Shown here piece by piece: positions 35,097-45,950 of a stretch of DNA of 64,000 nucleotides. The position numbers were made by a program, and so were the translations under genes. Under the pieces are notes generated by a model that had not been told where the DNA came from, searched no databases, and saw only the letters and a program-made list of their open reading frames with translations. How positions within the stretch are numbered: position 1 is the stretch's first letter; each line of letters starts with the position of its first letter. Source of the stretch: Hydractinia symbiolongicarpus (Eukaryota; Cnidaria; Hydrozoa; Anthoathecata; Hydractiniidae); assembly GCF_029227915.1 (NCBI RefSeq), contig NC_079876.1, positions 29,299,828 to 29,363,827 on the forward strand, in the 5' to 3' direction.

Positions 35097-35467
35097 TGAA
35101 ATTTCAGGTTACCAAGGTTACTTGAACTTGGAGAAAGTACTGGCAATGAGCTTTAATATTCTAAATCGTGTAAGAGCTATAACATCTGTCGATCTTCTTA
35201 TTTCTTAAATAATTTGCCGTTTTGATAATTCAACAAATTGACTGGAACTGCAAAGAAAGTATGGTAATACTTGGGATTTTGAGTTTGAAAATTTGAGATA
35301 TGGAAGGAATAATTGCGCATTGTGAAAGAACGGCTGGTACAACTATTGCAGTTATTCTACTCTCCAAGTTCGATACTTTGCCACAACGAGTCATGGCAAA
35401 CACACTTCCACGTTTGAATTCTCCAAGCATCCTTCAATCATCTTAACAAAAACGTTAACCTTGCTTA

Positions 35468-35550
35468 TAACAGAGGTGGGGTTCGAACCCACGCGGACAA
35501 TCGTCCATTGGAACTTAAGTCCAACGCCTTAACCACTCGGCCACCATGGT
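35468..35550 (-). tRNA. tRNA-Leu-TAA: tRNA-Leu(UAA) copy 81, with T5 downstream
   Basis: Consensus except two acceptor mismatches (C2-T71, T5-C68). T5 lies 15 nt past the 3' end. Confidence 0.65.
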
Positions 35551-35920
35551 TGAACATTCAGGTTAATAAGGTTACTTGAATTTGGAAAGGGTGCAGGAAA
35601 TGAACCTTAGTATTCTAAATCGCCCAAGAGCATTACCATTTGACGAACTTCAGATTTTTTAATAATTTTCCATTTTGATAGCTCAACAGAATGAATGGAG
35701 CAGCAAAAAATGATGGTCATATTTGGGATTTTTTGTTTGAATGTTTAAGATATGGCAGGCATTATTGCGCATCGTAAAGTAACGGCTGTTAGAACTATTG
35801 GGGCTATTCTATTTCGCCATGTGGGATAATTCAACACAACGTATCATGTTAACACATTTCCACAGGTAAAACTCTCCAAGCATCCCTCAATCTTCTTATC
35901 ACACAGGTTAGCCTAGCTAA

Positions 35921-36003
35921 TACCAGAGGTGGGGTTCGAACCCATACGGACAATAGTCCATTGGAACTTAAGTCCAACGCCTTAACCACTCCGCCACCCT
36001 GGT
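35921..36003 (-). tRNA. tRNA-Leu-TAA: tRNA-Leu(UAA) copy 82, diverged
   Basis: A49-C65 and G12-G23 mismatches; variable loop changed. Confidence 0.65.
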
Positions 36004-36374
36004 TGAATTTTCAGTTTAATAAGGTTACTTGAACTTGGAAAAAGTACTGGCAATGAATCTTATTATTTTAAATCGCACAAGAGCTTTACCATTTGACGAC
36101 CTTCAGACTTTTCAATAATTTGCCGTTTTGATAACTCAACAGATTGACTGGAACTGCAAAAGATTATGGTAATATCTGTGATTTTGTGTTTGAAAGTTTG
36201 AGACATGGAAGGAGTAATTGCGCATTGTGAAATAACGGCTGGTACAACAATTGTAGCTGTTCTAGCTCTCCAAGTTCGATACTTCGCCACAACGTGTCAT
36301 GGCAAACACATTTCCGCGATTAAAACTCTACAAGCATCCCTCAATCTTCTTATCACACAGGTTAGCCTAGCTAA

Positions 36375-36457
36375 TACCAGAGGTGGGGTTAGAACCCACG
36401 CGGACAATCGTCCATTGGAACTTAAGTCCAACGCCTTAACCACTCGGCCACCCTAGT
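36375..36457 (-). tRNA. tRNA-Leu-TAA: tRNA-Leu(UAA) copy 83, B box altered
   Basis: All stems pair (T3-G70 wobble). The T loop is TTCTAAC, which changes G57 and damages the B box. Last tRNA before the LINE. Confidence 0.75.
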
Positions 36458-36691
36458 TGAATATTCAGGTTAATAAGGTTACTTGAATTTGGAAAGGGTA
36501 CGGGAAATGAACCTTAGTATTCTAAATTGCGCAAGAGCATTACCATTTGACGACCTTCAGACTTTTCAATAATTTGCCGTGTTGACAACTCAACAAAATT
36601 AATGGAACTGCAAGATGGGATGGTAATATCTGAGATTTTGAGCTTGAAAGTTTCAGATATGGAAGGCATAATTGTGCATCGTGAAATAACG

Positions 36692-38086
36692 GCTTTTATT
36701 ATTTATTATTTCATTTATTTAAAGATGGTTTTACATAGTAAATGGTAAATACTAATTTACACCAACAAAGTAAAAAATAAATAAACAAAAAACACAAAGA
36801 TGTGCCAAACATTAAAAATAAGAGACGAGAATAGCCGACTTATGTAGCCTACATGTGCAGAGATCTGAAAGATTAAGTGAGATGAGTTCCTTTTTAAAAC
36901 TCTTGATGGAGAGAGAACTCTTCACTCTGTCAGGCAAAGAGTTCCATAACAAACAACTTCGAAACAAAAAAGATCTAGTACCAAAGCGTGTTGAACTTGT
37001 GGATGGTAAAAGTAGACTATTTTTGCTGCGCAAATTGTAACTGATACGTCTTATAGCGTAAAAAGACTGCATAAATGACGGATTTTCGTCTGTTAATGTT
37101 TTATAAATCTCTACGCAGATTATACGTAAATGCAGTTCGTGAATTTGCACACAGTTACAATTTACCAACAAGTCCTGATAACTGGAATGATAGTCTTTTG
37201 TTACAGCTCTCAATGCACGTTTGTGTGTTATACTGCACATCACTGCAATACATCCATATAATTGGACAATAGGTAAATATTGATAAAATATAAGAATTAA
37301 GCAATAACTTTGATTGTTCAAAACTAATGAATCGTCTTATTCTGTAAAGACATCTGACATTGCTATTTCCTTTTTTACATAGATTAGAGATGTGCTCATT
37401 AAAAGTGAGACATCTATCAATAGTAATGCCTAATAATTTTACAGATTCCGATGCGACTAGGAAGTTATTGTTTATTCTTAGCGATAAAGTATCACTGTGT
37501 GGACAACCTAAAAACATCATCTGAAACTTTGCTGGATTAGCAACCAATTGGTTGTTTTCAAACCAGGCTAATACGTTATTTAAGTCATGCTGAAGGTCAG
37601 CAATGACTTCATTTAATTGAGATCCACAAGTGTAGATTGTATTATCATCAGCAAAGTTGCAAATATCAGTTTTTCCAATAAATAATAATAAGTCATTTAT
37701 AAATATATTAAACAGAAGTGGACCGAGAATAGAACCTTGTGGAACGCCGAAAACAATTGAGAGCCACTCACTAAAAGAACTGCAGATTTTGGTTCTTTGA
37801 AAACGTCCAGAGAGATAACTTTTCATAAGGTAAAGACTTTTTCTATCAAAACCATAAGCAGCCAATTTTGAGATTAAAAGGCCATGATCTATGGAATCAA
37901 ATGCTTTGGACAAGTCCATTAAGACAGTTCCCACCACCCCAGACTTATCTAAGCAATGATGCCATTTACCAATTAGGCGAAATAGAGCATTTTGGGTGCT
38001 TTATTTACTTCTAAAACCACATAATAATGATGAAAATATTGGTTGAAAATAGCTAGAAATCTGCTTAAATAGAAGCCGTTCGCTTG
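36692..38086 (-). mobile_element. 5'-truncated CR1/jockey-like LINE insertion
   Basis: The insertion lies in the spacer at a GGCTT site; a short GCTT is present at both junctions and may be a 4-bp target duplication. In element sense it starts inside the reverse transcriptase coding region (about 38,072) and ends with about 120 bp of 3' UTR. The tail is A/T-rich and ATAA-like rather than pure poly(A), as seen in CR1/L2-type elements. 5' truncation is the usual result of target-primed reverse transcription. No endonuclease domain or ORF1 is present. The element is surrounded by diverged satellite units on both sides. Confidence 0.88.
36812..38072 (-). pseudogene. reverse transcriptase pseudogene (LINE ORF2 fragment)
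   Basis: Reading the minus strand from about 38,072, the frame begins in the RT domain and meets an in-frame TAA at 38,001-38,003, where related elements usually have a sense codon. It then runs about 280 codons with no ATG at its start. Recognisable RT landmarks are SKAFDSIDHGLL, the block VPQGSILGPLLFNIF, the catalytic FADD motif (within NFADDNTIY), NPAKFQMMFLG and VKLLGITID. Near 37,225-37,245 a frameshift moves the homologous reading into another frame, which continues with HKRALRAVTKDYHSSYQDLL and the end motif LWNSLPDRVKSSLS, and stops at 36,812. Stop, frameshift and truncation mean it cannot make an active enzyme. The catalytic aspartates are still present. Confidence 0.9.
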
Positions 38087-38216
38087 TAGAATTAATGGTG
38101 CTATTCCATTTCGCCATGTGCGATATTTCACCGCAACGTATCATGTTAACGCATTTCCACGGTTAAATTCTCCAAGCATCCTTCAATCATCTTATCACAC
38201 AGTATACCCCGGCTAA

Positions 38217-38298
38217 TACCAGAGGTGGGGTTCGAACCCACGCGGACATTTATCCATTGGAACTTAAGTCCAACGCCTAACCACTCGGCCATCCTGGC
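38217..38298 (-). pseudogene. tRNA-Leu(UAA) copy 84
   Basis: 82 nt. One D-loop base is missing, the acceptor 5' strand is GCCAGGA, and the variable stem is broken. Confidence 0.8.
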
Positions 38299-38647
38299 TG
38301 AAATTTCAGGTTATTAAGGTTACTTGAACTTGGAAAAAGTACTGGCAATGAACCTAAATATTCTAAATCGTGTAAGAGCATTGACATCTGTCGACCTTCT
38401 TATTTCTTTAATAATTTGCAGCTTTGATAATTCATTAAATTGCCTGGAACTGCAAAAAGGGATGTAATCTTTGAGATTTTGAATGTGAAATTTGGTGACA
38501 TGGAATGAGTAATTGCGTATCGTGAAATAACGGCTGGTAGAATAATTGGGCTATTCTATTTCGCCATGCTCGATATTTCACCACAACGTGTCATGGCAAA
38601 CTCATTTCCACGTTTAATTTCTCCAAGCATCCTTCAATCATCTGATC

Positions 38648-38653
38648 AAAAAA
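38648..38653 (-). terminator. T6 run downstream of copy 85
   Basis: A run of six T residues on the minus strand begins 14 nt after the tRNA 3' end. This is one of the best terminator candidates in the window. Related T5 runs sit about 15 nt from copies 79, 81, 86, 88, 103, 115, 121, 123, 127, 129 and 133. Confidence 0.55.
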
Positions 38654-38667
38654 GTTAACCTAGCTAA

Positions 38668-38750
38668 TAACAGAGGTGGGGTTCGAACCCACTCGGCCAA
38701 TCGTCCATTGGAACTAAAGTCCACCGCCTTAACCACTCGGCCATCCTGGT
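38668..38750 (-). tRNA. tRNA-Leu-like copy 85 with UUA anticodon
   Basis: The loop is CTTTAGT, so the anticodon is TTA, complementary to the UAA stop codon. A box, B box, D stem and T arm are consensus. Mismatches are C2-T71, A7-C66 and G27-A43, and the variable stem is changed (GGCC). A T6 run lies 14 nt downstream. Structure is imperfect, so function is doubtful. Confidence 0.7.
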
Positions 38751-39121
38751 TGAATATTCAGGTAAATAAGGTTACTTGAACTTGGAAAAAGTACTGGCAT
38801 TGAACCTTAGTATTTTAAATCGCGCAAGAGCATTAACATCTGTCGATCTTCTTATTTCTTTAATAATTTGCCGATTTGATAAGTCAACAAACTGATTGGA
38901 ACTGCAAAAAAGTATGGTAATATTTGGGACTTTGAATTTGAAAATTTGAGATATGGAAGGAATAATTGCGCATTGCGAAATAACGGCTGGTACAACTATT
39001 GCAGCTGTTCTACCTCTCCAAGTTTGATACTTCGCAACAACGTGTCATGGCAAACACATTTCCACGTTTAAATTCTACAAGCATCCTTCAATCATCTTAT
39101 CAAAAACGTTAACTTAGCTAA

Positions 39122-39204
39122 CAACAGAGATGGGGTTCGAACCCACTCGGAGAAACGTTCATTGCAGCTTAAGTCCAACGCCTTCACCACTCGGCCACCC
39201 TTGT
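39122..39204 (-). pseudogene. tRNA-Leu(UAA) copy 86, diverged
   Basis: Discriminator is G, acceptor has C2-T71 and A3-G70 mismatches, and anticodon-stem and D-loop changes are present. T5 downstream. Confidence 0.75.
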
Positions 39205-39574
39205 TGAATATTCAGGTTAATTAGGTTACTTGAATTTAGAAAGGGTACGGGAAATGAACCTTAGTATTCTAAATCGCCCAAGAGCATTACCATTTGACGA
39301 ATTTCAGATTTTTTAATAATTTTCCACTTTGATAGCTCAACAAAATGAATGGAGCTCCAAAAAGTGATAGTAATATTTGGGATTTTGAGTATGAAATTTT
39401 GAGATATGGAAGGCATAATTGCGCATCGTGAAATAACGGCTTGTAGAATTATTGGTGCTATTTCATTTCGCCATGTGCGATACTTCACCACAACGTATCA
39501 TTTTAACCCATCTCCACGGTTAAAACTCTCCAAGCATCCCTCAATCTTCTTATCACACAGGTTAGCGTAGCTAA

Positions 39575-39657
39575 TACCAGAGGTGAGGTTCGAACCCACG
39601 CGGACAATCGTCCATTGGAACTTAAGTCCAACGCCTTAACCACTCGGCCACCCTGGT
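39575..39657 (-). tRNA. tRNA-Leu-TAA: tRNA-Leu(UAA) copy 87, intact cloverleaf
   Basis: One base from consensus, in the T stem, leaving a G-U pair. All other positions are consensus. Confidence 0.88.
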
Positions 39658-39969
39658 TGAAATTTCCGGTTAATAAGAATACTTTAACTTGGAAAAAGTA
39701 CTGGCAATAAACCTTACTATTTTAAATCGCGCAAGAGCATTACCATTTGACGACCTTCAGACTTTTCAATAATTTGCCGTTTTGATAACTCAACAAAATT
39801 AACGGGACTGCGAGATGGGATGGTAATATCTGGGATTTTGATCTTGAAAGTTTGAGATATAGAAGGCATAATTGCGCATCGTGAAATAACGGCTTGTAGA
39901 ATTATTGGTGCTATTCCATTTCGCCATGTGCGATATTTCACCGCAACGTATCATGTTAACGCAATTCCA

Positions 39970-40062
39970 CGGTTAAAACTCTCCAAGCATCCCTTAATCT
40001 TCTTATCACCACCATTTCCATGTTTAAATTCTCCAAGCATCCTTCAATCATCTTATCAAAAA
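39970..40062. repeat. ~50-bp spacer duplication
   Basis: The segment following the tRNA 3' side occurs twice in a row: once in the AAAACTCTCC form and again in the TTAAATTCTCC form, joined at CACCACCATTTCC. The same join recurs near 46,755, 52,130, 54,900, 57,670 and 60,440, so it arose once as an out-of-register recombinant and then spread. Confidence 0.8.
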
Positions 40063-40077
40063 CGTTAACCTAGCTAA

Positions 40078-40160
40078 TAACAAAGATGGGGTTCGAACCC
40101 ACTCCGAGAAACGATCATTGGAGCTTAAGTCCAACGCCTTAACCACTCGGCCACCCTTGT
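40078..40160 (-). pseudogene. tRNA-Leu(UAA) copy 88, diverged
   Basis: Acceptor strands ACAAGGG and CTTTGTT mispair; variable stem broken; C38. T5 at 40,058-40,062 lies 15 nt downstream. Confidence 0.75.
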
Positions 40161-40530
40161 TGAATATTCAGGTTATTAAGATTACTTGAATTTGGATAGG
40201 GTACAGGAAATGAACCTTAGTATTCTAAATCGCCTAAGAGCATTACCATTTGACGACCTTCAGATTTTTCAATAATTTTTCATTTTGATAGCTCAACAAA
40301 ATGAATGGGGCTGCAAAAAGGGATGGCATAATTTGGGATTTAGAGTATGAAATTTTGAGATATGGAAGGCATAATTGCGCATCGTGAAATAACGGCTTGT
40401 AGAATTATTGGTGCTATTCCATTTCGCCATGTGCGATACTTCACTACAACGTATCATGTTAACACATTTTCACGGTTAAAACTCTCCAAGCGTCCCTCAA
40501 CCTTCTTATCACACATCTTAGCCTAGCTAA

Positions 40531-40613
40531 TACCAGAGGTGGGGTTCGAACCCACGCGGACAATCGTCCATTGGAACTTAAGTCCAACGCCTTAACCACT
40601 CGGCCACCCTGGT
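40531..40613 (-). tRNA. tRNA-Leu-TAA: tRNA-Leu(UAA) copy 89, exact consensus
   Basis: Matches the 83-nt array consensus at every base. The nearest downstream T4 is about 49 nt away. Confidence 0.92.
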
Positions 40614-40984
40614 TGAAATTTCAGGTTATTAAGGTTACTTGAACTTGGAAAAAGTACTGGCAATGAACCTAAATATTCTAAATCGTGTAAGAGCATTGAC
40701 ATCTGTCGACCTTCTTATTTCTTTAATAATTTGCCCTGTTGATAACTCAACAAAATGAATGGAACTGCAAAATGGGATGGTAATACTTGGGATTTTGAGT
40801 TTAAAAGTTTCAGATATGGAAGGCATTATTGCGTATCGTGAAGTAACGGCTGGTAGAATTATTGGGGCTATTCTATTTTGCCCTGTGGGATAATTCAACA
40901 CAACGTATCATGTTAACACATTTCCACGGTCAAAACTCTCCAAGCATCCCTCAATCTTCTTATCACACAGGTTAGCGTAGCTAA

Positions 40985-41067
40985 TACCAGAGGTGGGGTT
41001 CGAACACACGCGGACAATCATCCATTGGAACTTAAGTCCAACGCCTTAACCACTCGGCCACCCTGGT
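40985..41067 (-). tRNA. tRNA-Leu-TAA: tRNA-Leu(UAA) copy 90
   Basis: One T-stem mismatch (T52-C62) and a wobble in the variable stem. Confidence 0.78.
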
Positions 41068-41438
41068 TGAAATTTCCGGTTAAAAAGATTACTTGAACTT
41101 GAAAAAAGTACTGGCAATGAACCTTAGTATTCTAAATCGCCTAAGAGCATTACCATTTCACCACCTTCAGATTTTTCAATAAATTTTCTATTTTGATAGC
41201 TCAACAAAATGAATGGGGCTGCAAAAAGGGATGGTAATATTTGGGATTTTGAGTTTGAAAATTTGAGATATGGAAGAAATAATTGCGCATTGTGAAATAA
41301 CGGCTGGTACAACTATTGCAGCTATTCTACCTCTCCAAGTTCGATACTTCACCACAACGTGTCATGGCAAACACATTTCCACGTTTAAATTCTCCAAGCA
41401 TCCTTCAATCATCTTATCACCCAGATAAACCTATCTAA

Positions 41439-41520
41439 TACCAGAGGTGGGGTTCGAACCCACGCGGACAATCGTCCATTGGAACTTAAGTCCAACGCCT
41501 AACCACTCGCCCACCATGGC
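41439..41520 (-). pseudogene. tRNA-Leu(UAA) copy 91
   Basis: 82 nt. D-loop base missing, D stem and acceptor (GCCATGG) mispaired. Confidence 0.8.
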
Positions 41521-41891
41521 TGAAATTTCAGGTTATTAAGGTTACTTGAACTTGGAAAAAGTACTGGCAATGAACCTAAATATTCTAAATCGTCTAAGAG
41601 CATTGACATCTGTCGACCTTCTTATTTCTTTAATAATTTGCCGTTTTGATAATTTACCAAATTGACTGGAACTGCAAAATAGTATGGTAATATTTGGGAT
41701 TTTGAGTTTGAAAATTTAAGATATGGAAGGAATAATTGCGCATTGTGAAATAACGGCTGGTACAACTATTGCAGCTGTTCTATTTCTCCAGGTTCGATAC
41801 TTCGCCACAACGTGTCATGGCAAACACATTTCCACGTTTAAATTCTCCAAGCATCCTTCAATCATCTTATCACCCAGATAAACCTAGCTAA

Positions 41892-41974
41892 TACCAGAGG
41901 TGGGGTTCGAACCCACGCGGAAAATCGTCCATTGGAACTTAAGTCCAACGCCTTAGCCACTCGGCCACCCTGGT
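41892..41974 (-). tRNA. tRNA-Leu-TAA: tRNA-Leu(UAA) copy 92, intact cloverleaf
   Basis: Only a variable-stem base and one D-loop base differ from consensus. Confidence 0.87.
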
Positions 41975-42343
41975 TGAAATTTCAGGTTACCAAGGTTACT
42001 TGAACTTGGAAAACGTACTGGCAATGAACCTTAGTATTCTAAATCGCGTAAGACCACTACCATTTGACGACCTTCAAATTATCAATAATTTGCCCTCTTG
42101 ATAACTCAACAAAATGAATGGAACTGCAAAATGGGATGTTAATATTTAGGATTTTGAGTTTAAAAGTTTCAGATACGGAAGGCATTATTGCGTATCGTGA
42201 AGTAACGGCTGGTAGAATTATTGGGGCTATTCTATTTTGCCCTGTGGGATAATTCAACACAACGTATCATGTTAACACATTTCCACGGTTAAAACTCTCC
42301 AAGCATCCCTCAGTCTTCTTATCACACAGGTTAGCGTAGCTAA

Positions 42344-42426
42344 TACCAGAGGTGGGGTTCGAACCCACGCGGACAATCATCCATTGGAATTTAAGTCCAA
42401 CGCCTTAACCACTGGGCCACCCTGGT
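42344..42426 (-). tRNA. tRNA-Leu-TAA: tRNA-Leu(UAA) copy 93, intact cloverleaf
   Basis: A37, a changed base 13 and a variable-arm wobble; all stems pair. Confidence 0.83.
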
Positions 42427-42797
42427 TGAAATTTCCGGTTAAAAAGATTACTTGAACTTGGAAAAAGTACTGGCAATGAACCTTAGTATTCTAAATCGCC
42501 TAAGAGCATTACCGTTTCACGACCTTCAGATTTTTCAATAAATTTTCTATTTTGATAGCTCAACAAAATGAATGGGGCTGCAAAAAGGGATGGTAATATT
42601 TGGGATTTTGAGTTTGAAAATTTGAGATATGGAAGGAATAATTGCGCATTGTGAAATAACGGCTGGTACAACTATTGCAGCTGTTCTATTTCTCCATGTT
42701 TGATACTTCGCCACAACGTGTCATGGCAAATACATTTCCACGTTTAAATTCTCCAAGCATCCTTCAATCATCTTATCACCCAGATAAACCTATCTAA

Positions 42798-42879
42798 TAC
42801 CAGAGGTGGGGTTCGAACCCACGCGGAGAATCGTCCATTGGAACTTAAGTCCAACGATTAACCACTCGCCCACCCTGGC
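42798..42879 (-). pseudogene. tRNA-Leu(UAA) copy 94
   Basis: 82 nt. D arm has lost a base and is mispaired; acceptor starts with G. Confidence 0.8.
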
Positions 42880-43250
42880 TGAGATTTCAGGTTATTAAGG
42901 TTACTTGAACTTGGAAAAAGTACTGGCAATGAACCTAAATATTCTAAATCGTGTAAGAGCATTGACATCTGTCGACCTTCTTATTTCTTTAATAATTTGC
43001 CGTTTTGATAATTTACCAAATTGACTGGAACTGCAAAATAGTATGGTAATATTTGGGATTTTGAGTTTGAAAATTTGAGATATGGAAGGCATTATTGCGT
43101 ATCGTGAAGTAACGGCTGGTAGAATTATTGGGGCTATTCTATTTTGCCCTGTGGGATAATTCAACACAACGTATCATGTTAACACATTTCCACGGTCAAA
43201 ACTCTCCAAACATCCCTCAATCTTCTTATCACACAGGTTAGCGTAGCTAA

Positions 43251-43333
43251 TACCAGAGGTGGGGTTCGAACACACGCGGACAATCATCCATTGGAACTTA
43301 AGTCCAACGCCTTAACCACTCGGCCAACCTGGT
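43251..43333 (-). tRNA. tRNA-Leu-TAA: tRNA-Leu(UAA) copy 95
   Basis: As copy 90 plus a T7-C66 acceptor mismatch. Confidence 0.7.
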
Positions 43334-43704
43334 TGAAATTTCAGGTTAATAAGGTTACTTGATCTTGGAAAAAGTACTGGCAATGAACCTTAGTATTTTA
43401 AATCGCGCAAGAGCATTAACATCTGTCGATCTTCTTATTTTTTTAATAATTTGCCGTTTTGATAATTCAACATATTGATGGGAACTGCAAAAAACTATGG
43501 TAATATTTTGGATTTTGAGTTTGAAAGTTTGAGATATGGAAGGAATAATCGCGCATTGCGAAATTACGGCTGGTACAACTATTGCAGCTATTCTACCTCT
43601 CCAAGTTCGATACTTCGCCACAACGTGTCATGGCAAACACATTTCCACGTTTAAATTCTCCAAGCATCCTTCAATTATCTTATCACACAGTTTAACCCAG
43701 CTAA

Positions 43705-43786
43705 TACCAGAGGTGGGGTTCGAACCCACGCGGACAATTATCCATTGGAACTTAAGTCCAACGCCTAACAACTCGCCCACCCTGGC
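43705..43786 (-). pseudogene. tRNA-Leu(UAA) copy 96
   Basis: 82 nt. D-loop deletion, D-stem mismatch and acceptor 5' end G. Confidence 0.8.
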
Positions 43787-44055
43787 TGAAATTTCAGGTT
43801 ATTAAGGTTACTTGAACTTGGAAAAAGTACTGGCAATGAACCTAAATATTCTAAATCGTGTAAGAGCATTGACATCTGTCGACCTTCTTTTTTCTTTAAT
43901 AATTTGCAGCTTTGATAATTCATTAAATTGCCTGGAACTGCAAAAAGGGATGTAATCTTTGAGATTTTGAATTTGAAATTTGGTGACATGGAATGAGTAA
44001 TTGCGCATCGTGAAATAACGGCTGGTAGAATAATTGGGCTATTCTAGCTCTCCAA

Positions 44056-44125
44056 GTTCGAACCCACGCGGACAATCGTCCATTGGAACTTAAGTCCAAC
44101 GCCTTAACCACTCGGCCACCCTGGT
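44056..44125 (-). pseudogene. tRNA-Leu(UAA) copy 97, 3' end replaced
   Basis: Spacer CTCTCCAA is joined to GTTCGAACCC of the T loop. The spacer normally continues GTTCGATAC, so GTTCGA is shared at the joint. The 3' T-stem and acceptor strands are lost; the remaining 70 bases are consensus. Confidence 0.88.
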
Positions 44126-44496
44126 TGATATTTCAGGTTAATAAGGTTACTTGATCTTGGAAAAAGTACTGGCAATGAACCTTAGTATTTTAAATCGCGC
44201 AAGAGCATTAACTCCTGTCGAACTTCTTATTTCTTTAATAATTTGCCGTTTTGAAAATTCAACAAATTGACTGGAACTGCAAAAAAGTATGGTAATATTT
44301 GGGATTTTGAGTTCGAAAATTTGAGATATGGAAGGAATAATTGCGCATTGTGAAATAACGGCTGGTACAACTATTGCAGCTGTTTTATTTCTCCAGGTTC
44401 AATACTTCGCCACAACGTTTCATGGCAAACACATTTCCACGTTTAAATTCTCCAAGCATCCTTCAATCATCTTATCACCCAGATAAACCTAGCTAA

Positions 44497-44579
44497 TACC
44501 AGAGGTGGGGTCCGAACCCACGCGGACAATCGTCCATTGGAACTTAAGTCCAACGCCTTAACCACTCGGCCACCCTGGT
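44497..44579 (-). tRNA. tRNA-Leu-TAA: tRNA-Leu(UAA) copy 98, A58 changed
   Basis: Consensus except T loop TTCGGAC, which removes conserved A58 and alters the B box. Confidence 0.75.
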
Positions 44580-44950
44580 TGAAATTTCAGGTTACCAAGG
44601 TAACTTGAAGTTGGAAAACGTACTGGCAATGAACCTTAGTATTTTAAATCGCGCAAGAGCATTAACATCTGTCGATCTTCTTATTTTTTTAATAATTTGC
44701 CGTTTTGATATTTCAACATATTGACGGGAACTGTAAAAAACTATGGTAATATTTGGGATTTTGAGTTTGAAAATTTGAGATATGGAAGGAATATATGCGC
44801 ATTGCAAAATAACGGCTGGTACAACTATTGCAGCTATTCTGCCTCTCCAAGTTCGATACTTCGCCACAACGAGTCATGGCAAACACATTTCCACGTTTAA
44901 ATTTTTCAAGCATCCTTCAATCATCTTATCAAGAACGTTAACCTAGCTAA

Positions 44951-45046
44951 TACCAGAGGGGGGGGGGGGGGGGGGGATTCGAACCCACTCGGACAAACGT
45001 CCATTGGAGCTTAAGTCCAACGCCTTAACGACTCGGCCACTCTGGT
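44951..45046 (-). pseudogene. tRNA-Leu(UAA) copy 99, 19-G tract
   Basis: 96 nt. A run of 19 G (44,958-44,976, C on the tRNA strand) replaces the seven-base GGTGGGG, destroying the T stem-acceptor joint. Acceptor also has A5. Confidence 0.85.
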
Positions 45047-45415
45047 TGAAATTTCAGGTTAATAAGGTTACTTGAGTTTGGATAGGGTACAGGAAATGAA
45101 CCTTAGTATTTAAAATCGCTCAAGAACATACCATTTGACAACCTTCAGATTTTTCAATAATTTGCCCTTTTGATAACTCAACAAAATGAATGAAACTGCA
45201 AAATGGGATGGTAATATTTGGGATTTTGAGTTTGAAAGTTTCAGATTTGGAAGGCATTATTGCGTATCGTGAAGTAACGGCTGGTAGAATTATTGGGGCT
45301 ATTCTATTTTGTCCTGTGGGATAATACAACACAAGGTGTCATGTTAACGCATTTCCACGGTTAAAACTCTGCAAGCATCCTTCATTCATCTTATCACACA
45401 GGTTAACCCAGCTAA

Positions 45416-45498
45416 TACCAGAGGTGGGGTTTGAACCCTCTCGGACAATCCTCCATTGGAACTTAAGTCCAACGGCTTAACCACTCGGCCACCCTGGT
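45416..45498 (-). tRNA. tRNA-Leu-TAA: tRNA-Leu(UAA) copy 100, diverged
   Basis: A50-A64 and C11-C24 mismatches, T loop TTCAAAC and an altered variable stem. Acceptor and anticodon arms are consensus. Confidence 0.65.
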
Positions 45499-45867
45499 TG
45501 AATATTTAAGTTAATAAGGTTACTTGAACTTGGAAAAAGTACTGGCAATGAACCTTAGTATTTTAAATCGCGCAAGAGCATTACCATTTGACGACCTTCA
45601 GACGTTTCAATAACTTCCGTTTTGATAACTCAACAAAATGAATGGAACTGCAAGATGGGATGCTAATATCTGGGATTTTGAGTTTGAAAGTTTGAGACAT
45701 GGAAGGAATAATTGCGCATTGTGAAATAACGGCTGGCACAACTATTGCAGCTGTTCTACCTCTCCAAGTTCGATACTTCGCCACAACGTGTCATAGCAAA
45801 CACATTTCCACGATTAAATTCTCCAAGCATCCTTCAATCATCTTATCACCCAGATAAACCTAGCTAA

Positions 45868-45950
45868 TACCAGAGGTGGGATTCGAACCCACGCGGACAA
45901 TCGTCCATTGGAACTTAAGTCCAACGCCTTAACCACTCGGCCACACTGGT
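45868..45950 (-). tRNA. tRNA-Leu-TAA: tRNA-Leu(UAA) copy 101
   Basis: T6-T67 acceptor mismatch and T60; otherwise consensus. Confidence 0.75.

Larger units (their letters stand above)
28130..36691 (-). repeat. diverged monomeric satellite region
   Basis: Copies 65-83 differ from one another throughout and form no long higher-order repeat. A local 783-bp similarity links 34.35-34.65 kb with 35.13-35.43 kb. Two tRNA copies are truncated here (65 and 80). The region looks older than the flanking homogenised blocks. Confidence 0.8.
38087..43340 (-). repeat. diverged satellite region with local 1.36-kb trimer
   Basis: Copies 84-95. Units around 41.1 and 42.5 kb match at 1,359 bp (three units), and units near 40.65 and 42.9 kb share one half. 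The unit near 39.7-40.2 kb resembles the one near 46.45-46.95 kb, about 6,743 bp away, including the same internal spacer duplication. Several tRNAs here have 1-nt D-loop deletions. Confidence 0.75.

Noticed and set aside
36855-37040. Plus-strand frames inside the LINE (also 37,075-37,272)
   Set aside because: They are antisense shadows of the reverse transcriptase remnant.
36692-38086. Possible retroviral or viral polymerase
   Set aside because: The motif order and the C-terminal LWNSLPDRVK-type end are those of non-LTR retrotransposons. There are no LTRs, protease, RNase H or integrase.
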